Of a stretch of 64,000 bases of DNA, positions 56,933 through 64,000 are shown piece by piece. How positions within the stretch are numbered: position 1 is the first letter of the stretch; each line of letters opens with the position of its first letter. A program made the translations under genes and the position numbers. This stretch comes from Wolbachia endosymbiont (group A) of Anomoia purmunda (GTDB lineage Bacteria > Pseudomonadota > Alphaproteobacteria > Rickettsiales > Anaplasmataceae). The notes beneath the pieces were generated by a model. The model was not told where the DNA came from, did no database searches, and was given only the letters and a program-made list of their open reading frames with translations. The stretch is from NCBI RefSeq assembly GCF_947251545.1, contig NZ_OX366362.1, forward strand, positions 124,001 to 188,000, written 5' to 3'.

Positions 56933-57883
56933 ATGAGGGGTTTATATAATAAAGCCAATGCACCATATCTTATAGCTGGTGCTCTTGCTACTTTGGTATT
57001 GCTTGCGTCTGGGACACTTGCTGTTACCCCTTATGTTAAGTTCTTGTCTTCAGTTGCAGCCTTTAATGTAGCTCTTCCTGTTGCTTTGAGTTTGTCTATA
57101 CTTTCTGTTTTGGTGCTTGCACTTTCATGTAAAATAATTAGTAATAATAAGAAAATAGAGGTTGAGAAAAATAAATTTGCTGAAAAAGAGCAAGAGTTAG
57201 AAAATAAAATAGCTTTAGGAAAAGAAGCTAAAGAAGCTGCAAGCAAAGAAGTGGAGAGATTGAATAATCGATTAAATGAATTAACTCGAGAAAAGCAAGA
57301 TTTGGAAAGCGAAATTGCAGGGTTAAATGAGGAAATAGAGTGGTTAGAGGACCCACAAGAAGAACTATATGATGAATCAGAAGGAAAAGGGGGAGATGAA
57401 AATAAAAATGAGGAGTTAGAAAAAAATGTAACAAAAGAAATAGAGAATCTAAGGGCATACTACGATATGACAAGTAAAAACGTTGATTTACATAAACAAA
57501 ACAAAAAGCATTCATCTGAAAATTCTAATATTGATAAGGATCTTTTTGATAAATCTTTAAAATCGGAAAAGAAGCACAACGAACATCTTAACAATATGGA
57601 AGAAACGCTAAAAAACGTGCAGGAACGAACTTTATTACAAGGAAATGCAGTACCAGAAGCAGCTAATTCACTGGAAATGGTAGAGGATCTGAGTAGTGAA
57701 CATTTATCAAAATCTGAAGAAATAGGTGAAAATACGTCTGCTAATGAACAATTCTTGAAACCAAAACTACCTTATATATACACTCCAATAAGACCGCCAT
57801 ATAAAGAGCTGAAAGGCGCTTCATGTGATTCTGGATATACCAGTAGATGTTCTACCCCGGCCAATAGCTACTGCACATTTTGA
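56933..57883 (+). CDS. Membrane/coiled-coil protein with DSGYTS tail
   Basis: The 316-residue protein has two N-terminal hydrophobic helices (about residues 11-33 and 40-65) paralogous to the protein at 48068-49000. A coiled coil with KIISNNKKIEVEKNKFAEKE and KEQELENKI follows, nearly identical to the next gene. The middle is acidic and disordered. The last 18 residues read DSGYTSRCSTPANSYCTF, which parallels DSGYGSPNSRPSTP in the next gene. A GAGGG ribosome site precedes the ATG. It is a Wolbachia-type protein of unknown role; two helices suggest membrane anchoring with the long C-terminus on one side. Confidence 0.7.
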   Translation: MRGLYNKANAPYLIAGALATLVLLASGTLAVTPYVKFLSSVAAFNVALPVALSLSILSVLVLALSCKIISNNKKIEVEKNKFAEKEQELENKIALGKEAKEAASKEVERLNNRLNELTREKQDLESEIAGLNEEIEWLEDPQEELYDESEGKGGDENKNEELEKNVTKEIENLRAYYDMTSKNVDLHKQNKKHSSENSNIDKDLFDKSLKSEKKHNEHLNNMEETLKNVQERTLLQGNAVPEAANSLEMVEDLSSEHLSKSEEIGENTSANEQFLKPKLPYIYTPIRPPYKELKGASCDSGYTSRCSTPANSYCTF

Positions 57884-58042
57884 GTACAGTTGTACACTGG
57901 ATACATAAAACCTTAGCCATTTTTAGCTAGCAGACTGAAAATGGGAAGTTTGTTGTAGGTGCAGCACTATAATTCCTCCACAGATAAGAGAATTTTAATA
58001 AATATATACAAGACTGCTGAACGTGGGGGGAGGAGGGTAGTA

Positions 58043-59335
58043 ATGAGCAATTTGCTTAACAAAACTAACACATTTTATTTTGTAGCTAGTTCCTTAGCTA
58101 CTCTTACGTTACTTACATCTTTAGCGCTTATTGTAACTTCTAATGTGCCTCTTCTTCTAATTCTTGCTTTAGCTACATTATCTGTTTTGGTGCTTGCACT
58201 TTCGTATAAAATAATTAGTAATAATAAAAAAATAGAGGTTGAGAGAAATAAATTCGCTCAGAAAGAGCAAGAGTTGGAAAATAAAATAACTCTAGGAAAG
58301 GAAGCTGAAAAAGCTGCAAACAAAGAAGTGAAGAATCAATTACATGAATTAACTAGAGAGAAGCAAAATTTAGACAAGAGAGCAAAAAAATTAGATCAAA
58401 AAGTAAATGAGTCAGAAGCTGAGAGAGAATCTCTTCTTAAAGAAAAAGAATCTTTGGAGAAAAGATTAGAAGTAGCAAAGAATCGTACGTTTGAAATAGA
58501 CAATGAATTGGACAAAACAAGAAAGCAAATAGGTAAGCTTAGTGAGCAGGAAGAGAAATTAAAACTTGAAATCTTATATTCGAAGAAACAGTTGGAAGAA
58601 AGAAGTGAATTTATTGCAAAGCTGAAGATGAAAATGGATAATAATAAACATTTAGAGCTAGAGAATAAGGAGTTGAATGATAGAATAGAAACGTTACGTG
58701 AAGCACAAAAGGCATTACGTGAGAAAAAACATGAACTTAGTGAAAAAATAGAGGCATTGAATAAGGAAAAAAATAGACTTTCTAAAGAAGTAGAGGAATT
58801 ACGTGAAGAACAAGAAAGGCTGCATGCAAACTTAGATAAGCTACAATGTAAAATTAAAGAGGTCAACAAAGAAAAGAAAAATTTATCTCAAGAATTAAAA
58901 AAGAAATTTGAAGAGTTAGATGAAGCAAATGGTTTAATTAAAAATCAATCTTTTGAGTTAGATGGGATAAGAAAAGATTGTAATAATGAAGTAAAAAGTT
59001 TAAGAAATTCACTTTTAGAACGAGACAGTCAAATAGAAGATTTTTTGAAAGAGAAAGAAAAACAAGTGAATTTTGCGCAACTGTTGATAAGATGCGTAAC
59101 AGACAATATAGAAGAACCAATAAGAAATAATGATGGAAAAGCAATATTAGATACGATTCAAATATTAAAGTCTGCGTTACAAGGAGAAATTGCACGGCTT
59201 TTGCCAGACGAAACGCCTTCTTCTTCGCTGGAAGATTCTGGGTATGGATCACCTAACAGTCGTCCATCTACCCCGATCAAACCTTTATTCCACTGTGGGC
59301 AGAACGCTGTAAACGCAGTCAATTTCGAAATGTAG
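58043..59335 (+). CDS. Membrane/coiled-coil protein with DSGYGS tail
   Basis: I chose the ATG at 58043 (MSNLLNKTNTFYF), which follows GGAGGAGGG, rather than a GTG 28 codons upstream. The 430-residue protein has two N-terminal membrane helices (about residues 9-28 and 33-55), then KIISNNKKIEVERNKFAQKE as in the preceding gene. About 300 residues of heptad coiled coil follow. The C-terminus has DSGYGSPNSRPSTP at about residue 398. It is a tandem duplicate of 56933-57883 with a longer coil. The function is unknown; a cell-envelope or host-interface role is inference. Confidence 0.72.
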   Translation: MSNLLNKTNTFYFVASSLATLTLLTSLALIVTSNVPLLLILALATLSVLVLALSYKIISNNKKIEVERNKFAQKEQELENKITLGKEAEKAANKEVKNQLHELTREKQNLDKRAKKLDQKVNESEAERESLLKEKESLEKRLEVAKNRTFEIDNELDKTRKQIGKLSEQEEKLKLEILYSKKQLEERSEFIAKLKMKMDNNKHLELENKELNDRIETLREAQKALREKKHELSEKIEALNKEKNRLSKEVEELREEQERLHANLDKLQCKIKEVNKEKKNLSQELKKKFEELDEANGLIKNQSFELDGIRKDCNNEVKSLRNSLLERDSQIEDFLKEKEKQVNFAQLLIRCVTDNIEEPIRNNDGKAILDTIQILKSALQGEIARLLPDETPSSSLEDSGYGSPNSRPSTPIKPLFHCGQNAVNAVNFEM

Positions 59336-59393
59336 AACTTGAAAATACAACAATTAGTCTTATTATAAAATAAATCATGCAAGGAGGTATATA

Positions 59394-60062
59394 ATGAACC
59401 CAATAATATGCGCACTGGATACACAAGACTTAAATAAGGCCATATCTTTGGCTAATGCTCTGCGTGGTAAAGTTGGCATGGTAAAGTTGGGATTAGAATT
59501 TTTCGCTGCTCATGGTCTTTCTGGAGTGCAAGCAGTTGCAAAATGCAATGTACCAATTTTTTTAGACTTGAAGTTGCATGACATTCCAAACACTGTAGCT
59601 AAAACAGTTGAAGTAATAAAAGTTCTGAACATTGAAATGTTAACTCTGCACATCAGCGGTGGAACAAAAATGCTTGAAGAAGCGCTAAGTGTAGTGCAAG
59701 GCACAGAAATAAAGCTGATTGGAGTGACAGTGCTAACTAGTATGAACAATGAGGATTTAAACGAGCTTGGAGTAGCAAGAGAGATAAAATCACAGGTAAT
59801 TTTGCTTGCAAAGCTTGCAAAAAAGATTGGACTCCATGGAATAGTCTGTTCTGCATTGGAAGCTCAAGAAGTGCGCCGAGAATGCGGTGAAGACTTGAAA
59901 ATTATTACTCCAGGAATTCGTATAGATCCAGGTCATGACGACCAAAAAAGAACAGCAACACCAAGAGAAGCAATAAATTCAGGAGCTGATTATATCGTCA
60001 TTGGCAGACCCATTACAAAAACTGCAAGTAGTGCAGAATTAATACTGAAATCCCTTATCTAA
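59394..60062 (+). CDS. pyrF: Orotidine 5'-phosphate decarboxylase
   Basis: PyrF makes UMP from OMP. The catalytic motif FLDLKLHDIPNTVAKT is near residue 57, and ITPGIRIDPGHDDQKR and GADYIVIGRPIT form the phosphate site. The 222-residue length is normal. A strong AAGGAGG precedes the ATG. It is followed by an independent promoter at 60085. Confidence 0.95.
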   Translation: MNPIICALDTQDLNKAISLANALRGKVGMVKLGLEFFAAHGLSGVQAVAKCNVPIFLDLKLHDIPNTVAKTVEVIKVLNIEMLTLHISGGTKMLEEALSVVQGTEIKLIGVTVLTSMNNEDLNELGVAREIKSQVILLAKLAKKIGLHGIVCSALEAQEVRRECGEDLKIITPGIRIDPGHDDQKRTATPREAINSGADYIVIGRPITKTASSAELILKSLI

Positions 60063-60084
60063 TTGAAGTAGATAAAAAAAGTGC

Positions 60085-60113
60085 TTGACACAAAAAAACA
60101 AACGTTATATAAT
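60085..60113 (+). promoter_or_regulatory. Consensus sigma70 promoter
   Basis: TTGACA (60085-60090), a 17-bp spacer, and TATAAT (60108-60113) match both consensus boxes perfectly. It is the strongest promoter I see in the window. No protein gene follows; the transcript would end at 60200. Confidence 0.75.
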
Positions 60114-60119
60114 GCTATT

Positions 60120-60200
60120 ATCTTTCATTTTACCTCGCTTAATTTAATTACTGGATTAAGCTTACACTACTAAGCGTGGCACAAAGTGCCACGCTATTTT
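60120..60200 (+). ncRNA. Candidate small RNA, about 80 nt
   Basis: The region between the perfect promoter and the terminator contains no reading frame of note. It can form one hairpin with stem GCTTAAT/ATTAAGC and a second, the terminator. The predicted start is near 60120. Being bounded by strong signals on both sides, it looks like a real, independently transcribed small RNA. Its target and family are unknown; I do not recognise tmRNA, 6S or SRP RNA features. Confidence 0.5.
60173..60200 (+). terminator. Intrinsic terminator of the small RNA
   Basis: A perfect 10-bp stem AGCGTGGCAC/GTGCCACGCT with loop AAA is followed by ATTTT. It is strong for this AT-rich genome. Confidence 0.75.
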
Positions 60201-60236
60201 CCAATTTACATTTTCAACAGATAAAAAACGATGCCA

Positions 60237-60720
60237 TTTCAGTGCCAAGCACATAACTGTACGAATATTGTAGTTTGGACCACCAGTGGGCAGTGCCCAG
60301 ACACTGGTTCTATGCAACTTAATTAAAAACGTTTGTTTTAGCGTAAGACAACCGCCTTAGCTCATCAGCTCAGTTATAAGCAAAATTCCTAGGTTCCAGC
60401 GTCACGCGCTGCCTACTGGTAGAGGTTGCTCTCAAATTGCAATACTGTGGGAAACATCCATAGCTGTACGAACATTGTAATTTGGGCCTACCAGGAGGGC
60501 AATGCCTCTTATCCAAGTACCCTCTTCTTGTCATCCCAGTGCTTGACACTGGGATCCAGCTTTTTGGTAATTTTACCGAAAATGTTTGCTCGTTTACAAT
60601 CAATTTTCCTGGATCCCAGTGTCAAGCACTGGGATGACATCATCCTTTTTTTGGGATTCCAGTGCAACTACTTGCATCTGCCACCTGCAATGTTCGTACA
60701 GATGTAGGGAAACATCTATG
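60237..60720. repeat. Palindromic repeat cluster upstream of capsid remnant
   Basis: The gap from pyrF to the capsid gene holds, beyond the small RNA unit, modules CTGTACGAACATTGTAATTT (60465) and CTGTACGAATATTGTAGTTT (60250), arms CATCCCAGTGCTTGACACTG (near 60535), and a variant alpha core (CCGAAAATGTTTGC...CAATCAATTTTCCTGG). No gene is visible. Confidence 0.8.
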
Positions 60721-60776
60721 GATGCCATTCCTATTACCTTATTTCCATTTTTATTTCATTTTCAAAGGAGGCTATT

Positions 60777-61979
60777 ATGTCACTTACCGATATCGCTCAC
60801 CGTATCAATGAACTCGCTTCATCATGGGAGCAATTTAAATTAATAAATGATCGCAAACTAAAAGAAATTGAAAGCAAAGGGCGTGCTGATTCTGCAACAA
60901 TTGAGCAGCTATGCAAGGTAAATAATGCCATTGATAGTTGCAAAGAGCGTTTAGACTTGATCTAAACTGCAGCTCAACGTCCAGAAGTAAATACAGATTT
61001 TAGCACAAGCGATAAATATTTTTCTGATTATATCCGCAAGGGAATGGAAAGCGGTTTATCACACAAAACCCTCAGTGGAGATGACAGTGATATCGGGGGG
61101 TATCTAGTTACTCCGCATATCGTAAAACGCATAAACAAGCGCGTAACTGATTCGTCCCCAATGCGGCAAATATGCTCCAGTCAAAGAATCTCTACTGAAA
61201 CATTGGATTACATTATAGAAGATTTTGACCGCGCCGGTGCAGGTTGGAGCAGTGAAACAGTAGATGATGAGGACGGTGGCAATAAATCTAAGTATGATTT
61301 TGCAAAAGATACGGACACGCCTAAAATCCAAAAGATTTCTATCACGACTTACGAGTTATATGCTCAACCACAAATATCACAAAAGTTACTCGATGATGCG
61401 TTTGTCGATGTTGAGAGTTGGCTGGTGGAAAAGATTGCCGAGACTTTTAGTAAGGAAGAAAGCGAAGCTTTCATTAAGGGTGAGGGCACTTTTCAACCCA
61501 AAGGAATTTTAGCTTATGAAAATGGAAACAGTTATAATAAAATAGAGCAAGTTAAAACTGAAAAATTGGATAGCGATTCAATAAAGGTGTTGTATTACTC
61601 TCTGGACGAATATTATTCCAAAAATGCATCATTTTTGATGAACAGGAGTACGTTAAAGGATGTTATGTTACTAAAATCTAAAGAAACAGGTCAATATCTC
61701 TGGCAACCAAGTTTGTCGCTTAAAGCTCCAGATACTTTAATGGGGATACCAGTATATCAATCTGCCGATATGCCACCAGCGCCAAACAATCAGCTACCAG
61801 TAATTGCGATGGCAGATTTCAAACAAGCTTATAAGATTGTAGATAACAGAGGAATGAGAATATTAAGAGACCCTTATACGAATAAACCTTATGTTAGATT
61901 TTTTGTCACTAAGCGTGTCGGCGGAGAGGTTGTAAACACCAGTGCTATTAAATTGTTGAAAGTTGCGAGCAAGTACTAA
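60777..61979 (+). pseudogene. HK97/GTA-like major capsid protein, nonsense mutation
   Basis: Two pieces in the same frame, 60777-60965 and 61044-61979, are separated only by an in-frame TAA at 60963-60965; the codons between are coherent (TAAQRPEVNTDFSTSDKYFS). The whole is 400 codons, normal for an HK97-fold capsid. The N-terminal helical scaffold region is followed by a capsid with GGYLVTPHIVKRI, ITTYELYAQPQISQKLLDDA and GEGTFQPKGIL, which resembles the capsid of the RcGTA gene-transfer agent. A strong AAAGGAGG precedes the ATG. One mutation disables it unless suppressed. Confidence 0.82.
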
Positions 61980-62038
61980 AAACTTCCGCAGCATCATCTT
62001 TATAGCCGTTTTACTTCTTTTTGTATAGCTCTGCTCCT

Positions 62039-62132
62039 GTCATTCCAGTCTGGAATCCAGCTTTTGATCGAAAATGTTGTATAGTGCACAATCAATTTTT
62101 CTGGATCCCAGTGTCTGGGCACTGGGATGACA
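62039..62132. repeat. Composite palindromic repeat, alpha core
   Basis: TGTCATTCCAGTCTGGAATC is followed by the alpha core TTTTGATCGAAAATGTTG and the arm CCCAGTGTCTGGGCACTGGG. The left hairpin is shortened. Confidence 0.85.
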
Positions 62133-62238
62133 TCTTTTTTTCTTTATACTTTCTTTCCATAAGAGAAAGATTGACAAATTGAAATTAATGTATGATACTT
62201 AAACATTATTTATTTTTTATTAATTATAGGAGTAAAAT

Positions 62239-62670
62239 ATGTGGAAAAGTATAAAAAAGTTTTTTAAGTGGATTGCTGATCACACAGGAATTTCATGGGT
62301 TGCAAGAAAAATTTCATCAGGTTGGAAATGCTTGTTTGGTGGTAAAGCAAATGCTACTCAACAAAGTACATCACAGCAAGAGAAGTCTTCAGGCAATGAG
62401 AGACAGGAACCTTCTCAAGCACAATCAAAAAGTACTACAACACCAAAAACTCTGGATAATGAAGTTAATCCTGATCAACCAGTATCATCAGTAGCGTCGG
62501 GTAATAACTCTGTTAGTTCTAGTCAACCAATACTAATAAGTAGCAACACAAACTCTCAAGAACCTGTTGCTAATGAATCTGAAACAGTAGGTAAGATTAA
62601 ATTTTTGGGCAACCAATTCACCATTTTTTTTAATGAGTCTTTAGAATACAAGAAGGAGGAGATGGTATGA
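62239..62670 (+). CDS. Low-complexity hypothetical protein, possibly IS-truncated
   Basis: The 143-residue frame starts MWKSIKKFFKWIADHTG, an amphipathic, Trp-rich segment that could bind membranes. It continues with a Ser/Gln/Thr/Asn-rich disordered stretch and ends VGKIKFLGNQFTIFFNES, which looks like the beginning of a folded domain. This suggests that the C-terminus was lost at the IS110-family insertion just downstream. A TAGGAG ribosome site precedes the ATG. Family not recognised. Confidence 0.55.
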   Translation: MWKSIKKFFKWIADHTGISWVARKISSGWKCLFGGKANATQQSTSQQEKSSGNERQEPSQAQSKSTTTPKTLDNEVNPDQPVSSVASGNNSVSSSQPILISSNTNSQEPVANESETVGKIKFLGNQFTIFFNESLEYKKEEMV

Positions 62671-62695
62671 ATAAGTATTGCTTGGTTGGAAGCAA

Positions 62696-62822
62696 GAGAA
62701 GATAATAACTTCTCAGAGTGGATAGGTGGCAGGTTGGATGTTTTTCTGAAGCACTTTCTGCCCAGGGAGTAGAAAAAAGACTTCGTGGGGGAGATTAACT
62801 GCTCCTGCCACCGAAAATCATC
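62696..62822 (+). ncRNA. Structured leader of IS110 element, possible bridge RNA
   Basis: The 250-bp non-coding stretch upstream of the IS110-family transposase has a hairpin GAGAAG/CTTCTC (62696-62714) and a long-range stem GGTGGCAGG (62725-62733) with CCTGCCACC (62814-62822) closing an 80-nt loop. IS110 elements are known to encode a bridge RNA in such a non-coding end. This identity is inference. Confidence 0.35.
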
Positions 62823-62919
62823 GTGAGGCTCACAAAATGTGATGACCTCGTATAGGAGTTTGGAACAACCGGCAATATTCTACTCTGATATATTGAAATA
62901 TGCAATTGGAGGAAAAAAT

Positions 62920-63939
62920 ATGCGTCACATTGGAGTTGATTTACATACCAATAGTTTTACTGCTTGTTACTTACAAGAAGGGAAACCTGAGCATATTCAA
63001 ACGTTTCGCTTAAAAGACTTGGATAATTTCACCAAAGATCTTCAAGAAACATATGAAGTAGCCATAGAAGCAACAGGTAACAGCTGTTTCTTTTATGATG
63101 CAGTTTCACCTTACGTTAAACGCATAGTAATAATTGCTCCTGGACAGTTTGAAGTTGTTCGTCGCTCTGTGAACAAAACAGATAAGCATGATGCGCGAGC
63201 TATTGCTTTCTTTCTAAGCAAAGATATGTTGCCTGAGGCAAGGTGCAAAAACAAACAATGCCAGCAGTTAGCTTCTCTTCTTCAAACGAGAGATCAGTTA
63301 GTAAAGTCACGGGTATCTTTAATCAATAAAGTTCATGGTCTTTTTAATTATCATGGAATAAAAATTAAAAAAGAAGTACTTACAACTAAAGTAGGATTTG
63401 AGCGTGCTACTCAAAAGCATAATTGGGAGCCTTTAGAAAAAGTTGAAATTGAAGTGATTAGCTATCATTTAGAAGCTATCCGAGAAAGCCTTAAAAAACT
63501 TGAAAAGGAAATTATAGCTTTTGCTAAACAACTTCCTGGGTTCAGCAATCTTATCAGCATAAAGGGAATTGGTCCAATTTCTGCAGCTGTCTTTATTGCA
63601 ACAATTGGAGACATTAATGATTTCCGTAGACCTGAGAAACTTACTGCATATTTTGGAGTTGTACCAAGAGTTTCTCAATCTAATCAGCAATGTACAATTG
63701 GAAGAATTACCAAACGAGGGTCAAAAATAGCGCGTACTTCTTTAGTTCAATGTACTTGGATTGCTGTACGTTACAGTCCTTACTTGAAAAGTTTTTATGA
63801 ACATATAAAAAAGAAGCGTGGTTCTGCTAAAGCTATAACTGCTACTGCTAGGAAATTTCTTATAACTATTTTCTATACTCTTAAAAATGACTGGGTTTTT
63901 AAAGATTTCACAAAATTTGAAATTTCTACTGGACAATAA
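62920..63939 (+). CDS. IS110-family transposase (DEDD)
   Basis: The 339-residue protein starts at the ATG at 62920 behind GGAGGA (an upstream start at 62839 is less likely). The RuvC-like part shows IGVDLHTNSF with the first Asp, AIEATGNS with Glu, and KTDKHDARAIA with the DxxD. The C-terminal transposase_20 part has LISIKGIGPISAAVFIATIG and GRITKRGSKIARTSL, with the probable catalytic Ser. It moves the element by RNA-guided recombination in studied relatives. It is intact. The right end of the element lies beyond about 63950 and may be outside the window. Confidence 0.92.
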   Translation: MRHIGVDLHTNSFTACYLQEGKPEHIQTFRLKDLDNFTKDLQETYEVAIEATGNSCFFYDAVSPYVKRIVIIAPGQFEVVRRSVNKTDKHDARAIAFFLSKDMLPEARCKNKQCQQLASLLQTRDQLVKSRVSLINKVHGLFNYHGIKIKKEVLTTKVGFERATQKHNWEPLEKVEIEVISYHLEAIRESLKKLEKEIIAFAKQLPGFSNLISIKGIGPISAAVFIATIGDINDFRRPEKLTAYFGVVPRVSQSNQQCTIGRITKRGSKIARTSLVQCTWIAVRYSPYLKSFYEHIKKKRGSAKAITATARKFLITIFYTLKNDWVFKDFTKFEISTGQ

Positions 63940-64000
63940 TCATAGGAGAAAAACATTTGAAATAATACCCCAAAACATATTGAAGGATCGTATCCCTGTT

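Noticed and set aside
60120-60200. tmRNA, 6S RNA or SRP RNA
   Set aside because: The candidate is too short and lacks the conserved features of these RNAs.
60370-60843. Frames of 77-93 codons over the 60.2-60.8 kb repeats
   Set aside because: They are repeat-derived translations and conflict with the capsid gene start.

Overview
The window is a piece of an AT-rich, reduced alphaproteobacterial chromosome. I read it as an insect-type Wolbachia. The reasons are ankyrin-repeat genes, a double-HTH regulator of the kind linked to phage WO, Rpn-type PD-(D/E)XK proteins, ThyX instead of ThyA, several IS families with broken copies, and dense palindromic repeats (GTCATTCCAGTG.../...CACTGGGATGAC) that sit even inside essential genes. 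No database search was possible, so genus and strain are inferred from gene content.

Layout. 1-8.5 kb is accessory: a truncated ankyrin gene, a frameshifted double-HTH regulator, a ten-repeat ankyrin protein, a gatB remnant, an NTAN1/CheD-like putative deamidase, an 877-bp IS5-like element, a terminase remnant and an intact IS4-type element. 8.6-31.5 kb is mostly housekeeping: a TPR protein, tRNA-Val, gyrA, petA, priA, thyX-murA, acpP-fabF, ispA with an FKBP-like gene, hslVU, gshA, hemH and ndk. It also holds a 594-codon gene split by a second IS4 copy with a clean 9-bp target duplication. 31.5-46.4 kb holds repeat-rich spacers, a second IS5-like copy, engB-argB, prfA, an SDF symporter with pyrE, typA, an Rpn protein, mrp, an RpiB-UbiG fusion and metG. 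46.4-59.3 kb interleaves metG, dnaB, tRNA-Leu, an RDD protein, valS and pyrF with Wolbachia-type membrane/coiled-coil proteins, two of which end in a shared DSGYxS...STP tail. 60-64 kb holds a candidate small RNA unit, a nonsense-mutated HK97/GTA-like capsid gene, a low-complexity protein and an IS110-family transposase with a structured non-coding leader.

How it fits together. The core genes cover DNA replication and topology, translation, pyrimidine and dTMP synthesis (pyrE, pyrF, thyX), fatty acid and isoprenoid synthesis, haem, glutathione, respiration and proteolysis, as expected for an endosymbiont that keeps cofactor and nucleotide pathways. Decay is visible through single-base indels in homopolymers, nonsense codons and IS insertions. 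The accessory set (ankyrins, NTAN1-like protein, degron-like tails, repeat-rich Cys-containing protein) looks like host-interaction material. The most notable leads are the NTAN1-like enzyme, the in-frame repeats in PriA and ValRS, the RpiB-UbiG fusion, the 60.1-kb small RNA unit and the possible IS110 bridge RNA region.
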